DNA from: CAZUNO01 sp964621445 [NCBI: Candidatus Hadarchaeota archaeon]
GTDB lineage: Archaea; CAYQAE01; CAYVLA01
Assembly: GCA_964621445.1 (NCBI GenBank)
Contig: CAZUNO010000015.1
Location: 1-64,000, forward strand
DNA length: 64,000 nucleotides
Direction of reading: 5' to 3'
Part shown: piece after piece, positions 19,185 to 28,998 of the stretch
How positions within the stretch are numbered: position 1 is the stretch's first letter
How the letters are laid out: each line of letters starts with the position of its first letter
Notes under the pieces: model-generated
What the model saw: only the letters and a program-made list of their open reading frames with translations
Database searches by the model: none
Told to the model about the DNA's origin: nothing
Translations under genes and position numbers: made by a program

Positions 19185-20489
19185 ATGGAACCCTCACAAA
19201 GCGGTGGCTTTTTGGATGGTAATGACTGGCTCCTGGAAATGATCCGGGCAGAGATCGTGCAGAGAAGGCAGGAGGGGTGCCGGGTTACCGGCATCGAGGA
19301 GGAGATCGGGGACGACACTTCAATCCAACGGTTAAGAGAAACCTGGAACCGGCTTCAAGGTATGGAACCCACACCGGACTTTCCCTACCTGGAACCATCG
19401 GACATGGAGTCTATAGTGGAGGAGACCGGGCATCCGACCAGGGATTTACCGATCAAGTGGGATGAGCTTAAGGATAGGATACATGCTGCCTGGCTGGGCC
19501 GCTGTGTTGGGTGCCTCCTGGGAAAACCGGTGGAGGGATGGAACAAGCGAGAGATCGAGGAATATCTAAGGAGCCAGGGCTCCTATCCCCTTGAGGATTA
19601 CATCCCTCCCGCCGAAGGCCCGGGGCGAGCGAGCCCTCCGGAAGCATTAAGGGGAAATATCCATGGCATGCCACGCGATGACGACACCGACTACACGATC
19701 CTCGGGTTGCACATGGTGGAGAGACACGGTTTGGGGATAACCAGCCAGCAGATAGGTGAGGAATGGCTACAGAACCTGCCCTACAGATCGGTTTACACCG
19801 CGGAGAGGGCCGCATATAGGAACCTCGTCAACGGCCTGTCCGTCCCCGAAACCGCCACCCATTACAATCCGTACCGGGAGTGGATAGGCGCCCAGATCAG
19901 GGCGGATATCTGGGGCTATGTTAATCCGGGTAATCCGGAGGCCGCCGCGGAAGCTGCCCATGAGGATGCCAGACTGAGCCACGTCAAGAACGGTGTCTAC
20001 GGCGAGATGATGGTGGCTTCCATGATAGCGGCATCTTTTTCTCTGGACGATCCCTTGGAGGTGATCAGAGCGGGCCTGGATTTTATTCCTCGGAACAGCA
20101 GGCTTAGCGAAGCGGTTAGGAGAGTCCTATCCTGGTCGGCTGAAAATGATGACTGGAGGGACTGTTGGTCCCTGATAGAGACCCGATACGGCCATTACCA
20201 TCCCGTACATACCATAAACAACGCCCTAAACGTGGTTTGCTCCCTGCTCTACGGGAGGGACAGCTTCCAGAGGACTGTGGGCATCGCGGTGATGTGCGGC
20301 TGGGATACCGACTGTAACGGGGCAACCTCGGGATCCATATACGGGGCAATGAATGGCCTCTCGGGGATAACCGATCGCTGGCTATCCCCTCTGGGGGACA
20401 GGGTCAGGAGCCACGTGAGGGGTTTTCAGGAATCCAGGATATCTGAGCTAGCGGAAAGAACCTACGCCCTGGTGGAGGAACCGGGATGA
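19185..20489 (+). CDS. ADP-ribosylglycohydrolase family protein
   Basis: A 434-residue protein with an extra N-terminal region of about 90 residues and an ADP-ribosylglycohydrolase (DraG/ARH) domain: AAWLGRCVGCLLGKPVEG, the metal motif RDDDTDYTILGL and the late GWDTDCNGATSGSIYGA motif with paired acidic metal ligands. DraG removes ADP-ribose from arginine; other members hydrolyse ADP-ribose-like or sugar substrates, and the size here is larger than DraG. Overlaps the next gene by four bases (ATGA), so the two are coupled; because the partner is a secreted TIM barrel, a sugar substrate is possible. Confidence 0.85.
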   Translation: MEPSQSGGFLDGNDWLLEMIRAEIVQRRQEGCRVTGIEEEIGDDTSIQRLRETWNRLQGMEPTPDFPYLEPSDMESIVEETGHPTRDLPIKWDELKDRIHAAWLGRCVGCLLGKPVEGWNKREIEEYLRSQGSYPLEDYIPPAEGPGRASPPEALRGNIHGMPRDDDTDYTILGLHMVERHGLGITSQQIGEEWLQNLPYRSVYTAERAAYRNLVNGLSVPETATHYNPYREWIGAQIRADIWGYVNPGNPEAAAEAAHEDARLSHVKNGVYGEMMVASMIAASFSLDDPLEVIRAGLDFIPRNSRLSEAVRRVLSWSAENDDWRDCWSLIETRYGHYHPVHTINNALNVVCSLLYGRDSFQRTVGIAVMCGWDTDCNGATSGSIYGAMNGLSGITDRWLSPLGDRVRSHVRGFQESRISELAERTYALVEEPG

Positions 20490-21877
20490 TCCCAACCAGT
20501 TCCGGGCTGAAAGCCATGGTCCTGTTTTGCCTGCTGGCAATTCCCCTCAACGCTATTTCGGCCGATTCATCAGAAATCAATTATCCCGTCCAAGGCATGA
20601 TCTGTCTAGCTCCCCAGTTCGATCCCTCGACCTATGAGACACGTGTCAAGGATATGCTGGATCTGGGTGTGGGCACCATAAACTCGTTCCACGGGACTCC
20701 GGAAAATAACCACCTGTTCCTGGAGGAGACGGACAGTGGCGGGGTCCATTTCATACCCTCCATACACCTCATCTGCTGGATCAGGTTCGGTGATCCCCCA
20801 TACCCGGATTCCGGCCCTCTTGGATGGGAAAACATCCTTAGCTGGCTCAAGCTCTACGGGTACAGGGAGCCGAATCTTCCAAAACCCTTCGACCAGGGCC
20901 CGGATGGCGGGAATCCCTTAAACGATATTGAGCTGCGAGAACAGGTGGAACTGGTCCTGGAAAAAATCGGTGACCGCGGTATTCACCCATCCCTGCTTGC
21001 CTACTATGCCTTCGACGAGCCCTCCAGCAATGCTCCCGGTACCATGGACAGGATTGCTAGGCTGCATTCCGCCCTTTCCGAATTCGAGAACGCACCTCTT
21101 CCAACTGGAATATTCCTATGGAACGATGACGGCCAGAGGGCAGTAAGGGAGTACATGGAGGCCCTGGACCGGGAGGCCCCGGGACTTAAGCCCGGCTTTT
21201 TAATGTACGACTGCTACCTTCTCAGATACAGGGTGGGGTCCGGGTTTAACGATTACCGCTACCGGGCCCGGCAGTGGGTTGAGATAGGGAGAGAGTACGA
21301 CCTCCCAGTGGTGGTCGTGCCCCAGGGCTTCCAGGTAAACGATAGGCCGGCCGCCAACGAGCTCAGGGCCCAGGTATACATAGCCATGGCAGAGGGCTGT
21401 AAAGGCATCTCCTGGTTCAGACTTGAGACCCTGGAGCTCATGGAGGACTGGGCCCTGGACGAGATCAGGGAGATCAACGCGGATATGAAGATAATATCAC
21501 CGCTGATAGCCGAACTAGAGAAGGTCGCAAATCTGGCCCAAACCTCGGATGGCTTTGCTAATACCTTCAGACACCGGAATGGGACCCTGTTCGTGTTCCT
21601 GGCCAGCACCGACGTGTTATCGCCACATAACGCCAGCGTATCCCTGGGCCTCTCAACGTTAAACATGTCGGTAAAATCGGTAATAGACTGTCATTCGGGT
21701 GAGGTGATCCCCATCAGCGACTCTCAGGGCCAGGCCAACTTTTCCCATAAATTGGAGCCCGGTGGAGGCCGCCTGTTCATGATCGAGACCAGGCCCCAAC
21801 CCGTAGGCGAGCTGCTCTTGCTCCGTATGCTTTTCATACCTCTCCTGCTTCATTCGCTTCGATTCTCGAGCTCCTAG
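20486..21877 (+). CDS. Secreted TIM-barrel glycosidase-like protein
   Basis: A 463-residue protein with a signal peptide (MVLFCLLAIPLNAISA), a barrel-like region containing LAYYAFDEPSS near residue 173, where Asp-Glu-Pro is the pattern seen in GH clan-A-like domains, and a C-terminal beta domain. It ends in a hydrophobic segment (LLLLRMLFIPLLL) and a short tail, so it may be membrane-held. No exact GH family recognised. Start codon overlaps the ADP-ribosylglycohydrolase stop by four bases. It converges with feoB, overlapping its end by four bases. Confidence 0.6.
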   Translation: MIPTSSGLKAMVLFCLLAIPLNAISADSSEINYPVQGMICLAPQFDPSTYETRVKDMLDLGVGTINSFHGTPENNHLFLEETDSGGVHFIPSIHLICWIRFGDPPYPDSGPLGWENILSWLKLYGYREPNLPKPFDQGPDGGNPLNDIELREQVELVLEKIGDRGIHPSLLAYYAFDEPSSNAPGTMDRIARLHSALSEFENAPLPTGIFLWNDDGQRAVREYMEALDREAPGLKPGFLMYDCYLLRYRVGSGFNDYRYRARQWVEIGREYDLPVVVVPQGFQVNDRPAANELRAQVYIAMAEGCKGISWFRLETLELMEDWALDEIREINADMKIISPLIAELEKVANLAQTSDGFANTFRHRNGTLFVFLASTDVLSPHNASVSLGLSTLNMSVKSVIDCHSGEVIPISDSQGQANFSHKLEPGGGRLFMIETRPQPVGELLLLRMLFIPLLLHSLRFSSS

Positions 21878-23820
21878 GACCAGCCGAGGAGCATGAGCAC
21901 CCGATATAATATCCCCCCGGTGACGGTGGCAAATATTATCTCGAATGCGGTGACATAGGCCGCGTCCCTCCACCCGAACTCCCGGGCCATGGCGGCTATG
22001 GTGGCGATGCAGGGGATGTAGAGCATTACCACGTAGGCGAAGACGTACATCTGGGCCGGGGTTAGCACCGTGTTGAACTGGGTGGTCCCTAGCAGGGTGG
22101 CCAGCATGAGTATGGTCAGCTCCTTGCGCAGAATGCCCACCACCAGCAGGACCCCAATAATTGCCGGGAGGCCCAGCAGACCTACGGTGACCGGGGCCAA
22201 CAGATCCGACATTATCTGGAGCACGCCTCCGACCTCCATGGCCTTGATCAACACCCCGGCACCAACGATCACCGGAAAGGCCATCTTGACGAAGCTGCTG
22301 AGCCGGAACCAGGTTTGCTTGAGAACGATATTGGGGGATGGCTTCCTGTAGGAGGGCATCTCCATTATCAAACCTATGGCCTCCCCGGGAAGGGTCCTGT
22401 AGGCCAACCTTCCCAGCGCGAAAACTATGATCAGGTCTATGACGTAAAGTGATAGCGCATAGAGGGGTCCCAGATATTTCCCCACCAGGGCAAGGATGAC
22501 TATGGTCCTGGCGGCGCAGGGCACCAGGGTGGCAGCAAAGGCCGCTATAAGCCGTTCCCTCCGGGTTTCCATTATCCTGCAACCAAGAACCGCGGGAACG
22601 CTACACCCGTAGCCTAGCAGCATGGGGATAAAGGCCTTCCCGTGAAGACCCATCCTGTGCATTGCCGAGTCCATGAGAAAGGCGATCCGGGCCAGGTATC
22701 CAGAATCCTCCAGGACGGAGAGAATGAGGTAGAAGGGCAGTATATAGGGCAGGGCGATGGTAATTCCGGCGAAAACTCCCTCGATCAAACCCTCCTGGAT
22801 TATGACCCCGAGGGGACCGGTTCCCAGGATATCCTGGAGTATGGGCCTTATTATACCCAGGGCCGAGTCGAGAACGCCCGAGAACCAGTCCCCAAGCGTG
22901 AAAATGGACAGGAAAACCCCCAGGGTTATGAGGAGCATGATAACATATCCCCAAATCCCGTGTGTGGTGAGGGCATCCAGCTTACTGGAAAGGGTTCGCC
23001 TGGGTCCATGGATAAACTCCTGACAGGTAGAGGATATCCGGTTGGCCAGGGCGTAACGCTCCGAGGTAATCACGGTGCTCGCCGGCTCACCGTGTATTGA
23101 TTCCAGCTCCGAACGCAGGGAGTCCGCCTGGTCCAGTATCTCCTGGTGGGAGATCATGTCAAGTACCTTCTCGTCGCTCTCCAGGAGCTTGATGGCGATC
23201 CACCTGGTTGGGTATGGCCAGGGTCCCTTTTCCTCCAGGAGCTGGCTTAACTGGGAAATCCTTGATTCTATCTCCGGCCCGTATTCTAGCCTCTTGGACT
23301 TTCCTCCCCCTTCAGATTCGCCGACCGCTATGGCCTCCCTGAGCATCTCGGTCAGCCCGGTTCTCTTGGTGGCAACCGTGGAGACCACCGGTATGCCCAG
23401 TTCTCTGGACAGCTTCTCGGTGTCGATCCTTACCCCCCTCTTTTCGGCCTCGTCGTACATGTTTAGGGCTATTACCAGGGGTGCCTCCAGTTCCATGAGC
23501 TGGATGGTGAAGAACAGGTTTCTCTCCAGGACGGTGGAGTCCAGGACGTTGATCACCACGTCGGGCTCCTCCTGGGCGATGTACTGGCGGGAGACTATCT
23601 CCTCCTCCGAGAATGTCGATAGGGAGTATATTCCCGGCAGGTCGATGATCTTGAGGTTCCTGTCCTCGAAGAACAGGGTGCCCTCCGCCCTCTCAACGGT
23701 CTTCCCGGGCCAGTTTCCTATTACCTGGCTTAGACCGGTGAGCTGATTAAAAATTACGCTTTTCCCCACATTGGCATTTCCGGCCAGGGCCATGCGGAGG
23801 TCCGGTCCTTCATCATCCAC
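21874..23820 (-). CDS. feoB: Ferrous iron transporter FeoB
   Basis: GTPase-linked Fe2+ uptake protein of about 648 residues. The G domain has GNANVGKS (G1), NWPGKTVER (G2), DLPGIYSL (G3) and NMYD (G4); a helical linker and two Gate repeats with multiple membrane helices follow, including GYGCSVPAVLGCRIM with the conserved Gate cysteines. I prefer the GTG at 23820, preceded by GAGGTGG, over the TTG at 23838. This overlaps the DtxR-FeoA gene end by eight bases, so the two are an operon. Confidence 0.95.
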   Translation of the reverse strand: MDDEGPDLRMALAGNANVGKSVIFNQLTGLSQVIGNWPGKTVERAEGTLFFEDRNLKIIDLPGIYSLSTFSEEEIVSRQYIAQEEPDVVINVLDSTVLERNLFFTIQLMELEAPLVIALNMYDEAEKRGVRIDTEKLSRELGIPVVSTVATKRTGLTEMLREAIAVGESEGGGKSKRLEYGPEIESRISQLSQLLEEKGPWPYPTRWIAIKLLESDEKVLDMISHQEILDQADSLRSELESIHGEPASTVITSERYALANRISSTCQEFIHGPRRTLSSKLDALTTHGIWGYVIMLLITLGVFLSIFTLGDWFSGVLDSALGIIRPILQDILGTGPLGVIIQEGLIEGVFAGITIALPYILPFYLILSVLEDSGYLARIAFLMDSAMHRMGLHGKAFIPMLLGYGCSVPAVLGCRIMETRRERLIAAFAATLVPCAARTIVILALVGKYLGPLYALSLYVIDLIIVFALGRLAYRTLPGEAIGLIMEMPSYRKPSPNIVLKQTWFRLSSFVKMAFPVIVGAGVLIKAMEVGGVLQIMSDLLAPVTVGLLGLPAIIGVLLVVGILRKELTILMLATLLGTTQFNTVLTPAQMYVFAYVVMLYIPCIATIAAMAREFGWRDAAYVTAFEIIFATVTGGILYRVLMLLGWS

Positions 23821-24529
23821 CTGTCTCCACCTCAACAAACACCCTGGAGGCGATGCCGAATCCTATGGCCAGCCTCGACCCCCTGAGTTCTACGTTTACC
23901 GGACCACTAAGAGGAGCCGACCTTATCATCTTGACGCTGGTTCCGGGGGTTAGCCCCATGTCGGATAATCTTCTTACTGCTCCTCTTCCCGCCCGGATGA
24001 ACGCTATCTTGGCGGATTCTCCTGGTTCAAGTGAGGTAAGAGGCTTTATGGGCATATCTCTTTTCTCCTTCCTTGGTTCCTGGGCCGCTATGCACTCGAC
24101 ACAGCTGGAATAGGGGCTGTCGCAGGGTGGTATGGGTTTGTTATCATCGGGGCAAAAATCCGGATGTTTAAGTATTTTGCACAGTGCTTGCTCTGCCTCA
24201 TCAGAGAGGTGGTGCTCAAGTTCGCAGGCCTCATCGTGAACCTTTTCCTTGTTCATGTTTAACATTGAGTAAAGGAAGGTTTCCAGAAGACGGTGCTTTC
24301 TGGTCATCTTTTCCCCCTTCTTCTCCCCGTCATCGGTGAGACGGGCCCCGTGGTAGGGTTTGTATTCAACGCAAGCTCGCCTTGCCAGTTTTTTCAGCAT
24401 CTGGGTAGCGCTCGCGGGGGAAACGTTTAGTGACTTGGCCAGATCGGTGGTCCTCACCGGACGGCCGTTACGGGTAAGTTTGTATAGCGCCTCGAGGTAT
24501 TCCTCGGGTCCTTCATCCATAACTAACAT
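23813..24529 (-). CDS. DtxR-family iron regulator fused to FeoA domain
   Basis: A 238-residue protein. Residues 1-75 are a DtxR winged helix (EEYLEALYKL, TTDLAKSLNVSPASATQML), 76-140 the metal-binding dimer region (RKHRLLETFLY, HDEACELEHHLSDE), then a Cys-bearing linker (SSCVEC) and a C-terminal SH3-like FeoA domain. It should sense Fe2+ or Mn2+ and repress feoB and itself; the FeoA part could also act on FeoB. The start may be ATG 24529 or the ATG at 24520. The operator-like palindrome just upstream supports autoregulation. Confidence 0.9.
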   Translation of the reverse strand: MLVMDEGPEEYLEALYKLTRNGRPVRTTDLAKSLNVSPASATQMLKKLARRACVEYKPYHGARLTDDGEKKGEKMTRKHRLLETFLYSMLNMNKEKVHDEACELEHHLSDEAEQALCKILKHPDFCPDDNKPIPPCDSPYSSCVECIAAQEPRKEKRDMPIKPLTSLEPGESAKIAFIRAGRGAVRRLSDMGLTPGTSVKMIRSAPLSGPVNVELRGSRLAIGFGIASRVFVEVETGG

Positions 24530-24531
24530 TG

Positions 24532-24545
24532 TTAGGCTCGCCTAA
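24532..24545 (-). promoter_or_regulatory. DtxR-type operator overlapping the feo promoter
   Basis: TTAGGCTCGCCTAA is a perfect 6-2-6 inverted repeat, matching half-sites of the DtxR/IdeR box (TTAGG...CCTAA). It ends three bases before the DtxR-FeoA ATG and overlaps the A/T-rich stretch (TTTAAATT) that would be the TATA element, so bound repressor would block TBP. Confidence 0.7.
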
Positions 24546-24644
24546 ATTTAAGTCTTTCGCATATCCCGATTCGAATTCCAGATAATCCTATAATGGCCGG
24601 ACGGGGGGCAAGACTTTTCTATTGAAAACACGGAAAGAGTAACG

Positions 24645-25898
24645 TTGAAATGCGGAAATTCTGGCCAAATGGTCATCCTGATCCTGCTTTCGGTTCTAAT
24701 CTCCCTGTCCATGTCCTCGGCCAAAGTGGACCCGGCGACCATGAAGATCAGGATAATATGCATAGGGGAGTCCTATGTCCCCGAGACCCGGCTACCAATC
24801 CTCCTTAAGGCCGATCCTAGGATAGCCTACCAGGCAATACCCGCTAACTGGGCCGAATCCACCTTCCAGGTGATTGGAGGGGCGAGCAGAAAGGACGCCC
24901 TCAAGTTCATACGTCAGTACATGCCCCGGAGCTATGGCTTATTCGTGGAGAACTATGACATTATACTGCTATCGGATTTCGAGGTTGACGTGATTACCGA
25001 GCAGCAGTTCATGTGGATGGAGAGGGGGGTGAGGGAAGGAGGCATGGGCCTGGGCAAGTACGAGATGAACTATGACCCCGGGCATTTCTCCACTTTCGAC
25101 CGCTTCCGGGCATCGGCGGTGTACAAGGCGGTCCCGGCCGACCTGAAGAGCGGGTCCCTCATGAGGAGGCCGCTGGAGGGTATATACGCGGTGAAGATGC
25201 CGGACACGGGGGAGCCCCATCCCATGCTGGACCTACCGGAGATGAGGCGCTACAGGCTTCTCGGTTCGGGCGATTACGGATACGAGACACCCCGGACGGG
25301 AGCTACCGTGGTGGCCCGTTTCAAACCTAACGACCAGGACGCCATGATTATCTGGGATTACGGCGATGGGCGTTCCCTTACCTGCGTACCTGGCCTGGAC
25401 AAGATAAGCGGGGCGGCAATCACAGACTGGCCCTTCGTGGTCGACTTCTGGATCAACCAGATGTGGTACCTGGCCGACCTAGCTATTCCCGATGACATAC
25501 AGATGGTCCACACCCTCAGGTCGGATTCCCTGACCTACGTAAACGAGAGGAGCCTGGCCACCTCGGTCATCCAGTTCGTGGAGAAGTTCGGGGCCTCGAC
25601 CGATAAGCTCTACGGCACCCTGGACGAGGTGGATGAGATAAAGGCCGAGTCCGATATGCTTTACATGGAGGGGAGGTATGAGGACAGTCTACAGAAGCTC
25701 GAGGAGGCCTATGCTGCCCTTGGCGATCTTTCCCGGCAGTCGGTAGAGGTCAAGGAGAGGGCCCTATTCTGGATCTACACCATCGAGTGGCTGGCGGTGA
25801 GCGGCACGGCCATCCTTACCGGGGTTATCGTTTGGAGCCTGATGGTGAGAAGACGCCTCTACCACGAGGTGGAGATCACCAAAGCCGAGGAGAGTTGA
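24645..25898 (+). CDS. Exported GATase1/ThuA-like membrane-anchored protein, paralogue B
   Basis: A 417-residue member of the paralogue family. Signal peptide MVILILLSVLISLSMSSA, then a strand IRIICIGESYVPE, the family block QYMPRSYGLFVENYDIILLSD, a strand-rich middle with WDYGDGRSLTCV (matching the YGxG loop of GATase1-like proteins), stalk helices with VEKFGAS, then WIYTIEW, one membrane helix and RRRLYHEVE. Start is TTG with no strong ribosome site. It is transcribed away from the feo operon. Function unknown. Confidence 0.7.
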   Translation: MKCGNSGQMVILILLSVLISLSMSSAKVDPATMKIRIICIGESYVPETRLPILLKADPRIAYQAIPANWAESTFQVIGGASRKDALKFIRQYMPRSYGLFVENYDIILLSDFEVDVITEQQFMWMERGVREGGMGLGKYEMNYDPGHFSTFDRFRASAVYKAVPADLKSGSLMRRPLEGIYAVKMPDTGEPHPMLDLPEMRRYRLLGSGDYGYETPRTGATVVARFKPNDQDAMIIWDYGDGRSLTCVPGLDKISGAAITDWPFVVDFWINQMWYLADLAIPDDIQMVHTLRSDSLTYVNERSLATSVIQFVEKFGASTDKLYGTLDEVDEIKAESDMLYMEGRYEDSLQKLEEAYAALGDLSRQSVEVKERALFWIYTIEWLAVSGTAILTGVIVWSLMVRRRLYHEVEITKAEES

Positions 25899-26292
25899 AT
25901 CCCCGGGAGGGCATACGTATTATCAAACGCATGGGAAAATACCCTGATTCATAATCTACGAGTGACAGTTGCAGTGATAAAGTAGCGACTATGTTGGGAA
26001 TAACTATAGTAGCACATTAGCCCTATACAGATAGCACATCTTAGGAAAAAGCCTAATCCTGTAATTACAGCTTAATTCTAATTTTTTTACAGGAACAATT
26101 ACTGGCAAAAGTTAATGCTCTATACCTTTCTTTGGATAATCAAATTGTGGTAAGAGAGAAAATAGGAATATTGGAACTTGAATTAATTTCATGAAAGCAT
26201 ATGATTACAAATTTTAGTAGAGCAAAATTGATAAGTGCTAATAGTTCGCCAACACTACTTTAGTTCCTGAATTCCCTGACTATCAACCATTA
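25899..26292. other. AT-rich intergenic gap
   Basis: About 390 bases, markedly A/T-rich, opening the AT-rich block that carries the GH4 enzyme, second UroD-like gene and paralogue C. No gene or RNA recognised. Confidence 0.5.
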
Positions 26293-27594
26293 ATGAGGCT
26301 AATCTCTTTGCCTGACGTAAAAATATCCTTCATCGGTGGTGCCAGTATGACTTGGATGCCGACATTTTCCCAGGAATTATTGGGCTGCCCTGAACTGTCT
26401 GGGAGCACAATAACGTTGATGGACACCGATGAAGAGCACCTCCAGGTAATGAAACGGTATATCAATCGGATGAAGCGGGAGCTTGGGGCAGATGTCACAA
26501 TTGGGACTACGGTGGATCGTGAGGATGCGCTATCCGATGCTGATTTTGTGGTAACTACATTCATGGCTGGAGGGCACGAATACTGGGCGATGGATTTGAA
26601 TATAGCCCTGAAGTATGGCCTGCAGACGCCAAAGGGCATGTCGGTGGGGCCTGGAGGACTTTTGCAGGGACTTAAAGCGATTCCTATGATAGTTGAGATA
26701 GGTCAGGAGATGGAATCTCTCTGCCCGGATGCCAAGCTAATTAACTACACGAATCCAATGTCGAGCATTATATTAGGGCTCCAACGTTATTCGAGCATTC
26801 CAAGCGTTGGCGTATGTCCAGGATTGGAACACGAAATGAGCCGTTACGCAGATATGCTGGAAGTACCGGAGCATGAGCTGCAAGTCCGTGCTGCTGGCGT
26901 CAACCACTGTGACTTCATTCTCGAGCTTCGCCATTTGGGTGAAGATGTTTTGCCTAAAATCATTGATATGTTGGCGAAGGACGAGCAGGAACCCATCAGC
27001 CGCTTGATCTATGAAATCTTCGGGGGCCTTCCTACACCTGGTGACATCCATATCATGGAGTTCTTCCCATACTTCATGCGACAAGGAACCGATCTGGAAC
27101 AGTGGGGTCAGACGCACAATTATGTTGAGAATCGAATAGCAAAACGAAGGTCTTTTTGGAGGTCGATCAAAGCCGCGGCCCAGGGGGAAGGAGAGTTCGT
27201 GACCAGCTATGAACCCCGGGAGAAACTCGACAAGCTAATATGCTCCTCGGTTCTAAACCAGAACAATGTTTTCCAGCTGAACCTTATGAATCGAGGATCC
27301 ATACCAAATGTGCTGAATGACGCTGTTATCGAGTTACCTACCGTAGTGGATCAATACGGATATCATCCTGTGCAATTCGGAAATCTGCCGACGGCCATCG
27401 CTGGCATCTGCAATACTTCTGCCACGGTACAGGACCTTACCGTTGAAGCTGCCATGAAAGGAGACCGCCAGCTGGCCCTACAGGCATTGCTTATGGATCC
27501 TCTGTGCTACTCGATGGAGATAGATGAAGCTGAATCAATGCTTGATGAAATGATAACTGCACAGAAAGTTTGGCTACCTCGTTTCTTTGAGTAG
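26293..27594 (+). CDS. GH4-family NAD-dependent glycosidase
   Basis: A 433-residue protein with the GH4 layout: N-terminal NAD-binding strand ISFIGGASMTW, acidic end of strand two LMDTDEE, NYTNPM near residue 157, GVCPG with the metal Cys near 176, and AGVNHCDF with the metal His near 202. GH4 enzymes cleave alpha- or beta-glycosides through transient oxidation and need NAD and Mn2+. Closest pattern is the alpha-galactosidase/alpha-glucuronidase/LplD branch; substrate not certain. No signal peptide. Codon use is more A/T-rich than the 14-25 kb genes. Confidence 0.85.
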   Translation: MRLISLPDVKISFIGGASMTWMPTFSQELLGCPELSGSTITLMDTDEEHLQVMKRYINRMKRELGADVTIGTTVDREDALSDADFVVTTFMAGGHEYWAMDLNIALKYGLQTPKGMSVGPGGLLQGLKAIPMIVEIGQEMESLCPDAKLINYTNPMSSIILGLQRYSSIPSVGVCPGLEHEMSRYADMLEVPEHELQVRAAGVNHCDFILELRHLGEDVLPKIIDMLAKDEQEPISRLIYEIFGGLPTPGDIHIMEFFPYFMRQGTDLEQWGQTHNYVENRIAKRRSFWRSIKAAAQGEGEFVTSYEPREKLDKLICSSVLNQNNVFQLNLMNRGSIPNVLNDAVIELPTVVDQYGYHPVQFGNLPTAIAGICNTSATVQDLTVEAAMKGDRQLALQALLMDPLCYSMEIDEAESMLDEMITAQKVWLPRFFE

Positions 27595-27670
27595 CCTGAG
27601 CAACGGTCAGATGAAAAAAATGGTAAGTGTCCTTCCTCTAATCTAGAACTACAGGAAATGGGCTACCACA

Positions 27671-27680
27671 ATTTATAAAC
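27671..27680 (+). promoter_or_regulatory. TATA box of the second UroD-like gene
   Basis: ATTTATAAAC about 40 bases before ATG 27716, predicting initiation near 27700. Confidence 0.55.
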
Positions 27681-27715
27681 ACAACCTCATTTTCAATGCC
27701 TCCGGTTTTGATATC

Positions 27716-28921
27716 ATGTCCGAGCTGCTTTCATCAAGAGAAAGAATGCTAAAGGCTCTAGATTGCAGGGAGGCTGACCATGTTCCCCTGTCCTTTATGA
27801 TCTATACTGCTTTGAGGAAGCAGTGCAACGACGACTTTGAATTCGTGGATAGACAGCTCGAGATGGGGTTGGATGCTACAGTCCGACTAGAACTTTCCTC
27901 CTCGGATGATATACCTAATCACAGGGATCTTCCTGGTCTACCGATTCGCTATGATCCAGATGTGGAGGTCGACGAATGGGTTGAAGAAGGACCGGGACAA
28001 GGGCAACCAAACATTCTGCATAAGGAATACCACACGCCTGCGGGTGTATTGAGTACAGTTGTGAATCAAACCGAAGACTGGCCCTACGGGGATCATGTTC
28101 CACTTCTTGACGATTATCTGTGTCCTCGTTCTCAGAAGTACCTAGTAGAGAAGAAAGAGGATCTCGAGGCACTTCGCTATCTTTTGACATCGCCATCTGA
28201 GAAGGATATTGATGCATTCCAAAGAAAATCAGAAAAAGCCCTAGAGTTTGCTGATGATCGTGATCTTCTAGTTACAGGGGGACGTGGAGTTGGGATGGAT
28301 GCTTCTGCATGGTTATGCGGATTCCGAAATGTGGCAATCGCTGCTCTTCGCCGGCCCGATTTTGTGGAAAGCCTCGCAAAATTCTTGCATTCATGGAATC
28401 GCAAGAGGATGAGGGTTTTTCTGGACACGGGCGTCGACCTTTTCGTACGGCGTGGCTGGTACGAAGGCACAGATTTTTGGTCACCAAAGCTGTACCGCCG
28501 GTTCATATTTCCTTATCTTAAGAAGGAAATTGAGATGACTCACAGAGCAGGGGCGAAGTTTGGATATATAATGACCAGTGGGTCCATGCCACTCCTCGAG
28601 ATGTTTGTTGAAGCTGGATTGGATGTGTTGATCGGAATTGACCCTGTCCAGGGAAGAGGAACCGATCTATCCATGATGAAACGCAAACTTCGGGGAAAGA
28701 TCTGCCTATGGGGCGGGGTCAATGGTTTCATCACCATGGAGACGGGTAGTAGGAACGATGTTACCAGAGCGGTCATGAGAGCTGTAAAGATACTTGGACC
28801 ATCAGGGGGATTCATTCTTTCACCTGTGGACAATGTCCGGGATAATTCCCCTGCGACCAAGGAAAGGGTTCAAGCAATGATCGAGGAATGGAAGAGGATT
28901 AGAGAATATCCAATCAAGTAG
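27716..28921 (+). CDS. UroD-like protein 2
   Basis: A 401-residue UroD-superfamily protein: SSRERMLKALDCREADHVPLS at the start, a central block KLYRRFIFPYLKKEI, then AGAKFGYIMTSGSMP where other members have the Zn-binding HxCG; here Thr-Ser-Gly replaces Cys. That loss argues against a zinc methyltransferase of the MtaA kind. It lies downstream of the GH4 gene on the same strand but has its own TATA box. Role unknown; such proteins often accompany C1 or sugar catabolism genes. Confidence 0.8.
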   Translation: MSELLSSRERMLKALDCREADHVPLSFMIYTALRKQCNDDFEFVDRQLEMGLDATVRLELSSSDDIPNHRDLPGLPIRYDPDVEVDEWVEEGPGQGQPNILHKEYHTPAGVLSTVVNQTEDWPYGDHVPLLDDYLCPRSQKYLVEKKEDLEALRYLLTSPSEKDIDAFQRKSEKALEFADDRDLLVTGGRGVGMDASAWLCGFRNVAIAALRRPDFVESLAKFLHSWNRKRMRVFLDTGVDLFVRRGWYEGTDFWSPKLYRRFIFPYLKKEIEMTHRAGAKFGYIMTSGSMPLLEMFVEAGLDVLIGIDPVQGRGTDLSMMKRKLRGKICLWGGVNGFITMETGSRNDVTRAVMRAVKILGPSGGFILSPVDNVRDNSPATKERVQAMIEEWKRIREYPIK

Positions 28922-28998
28922 TCTATCCAATAAACTGATCTTACTCGGAGCACCTATAATTGGCGACAATTAGGTGATGAAGGGTAAAACGTACGTAT

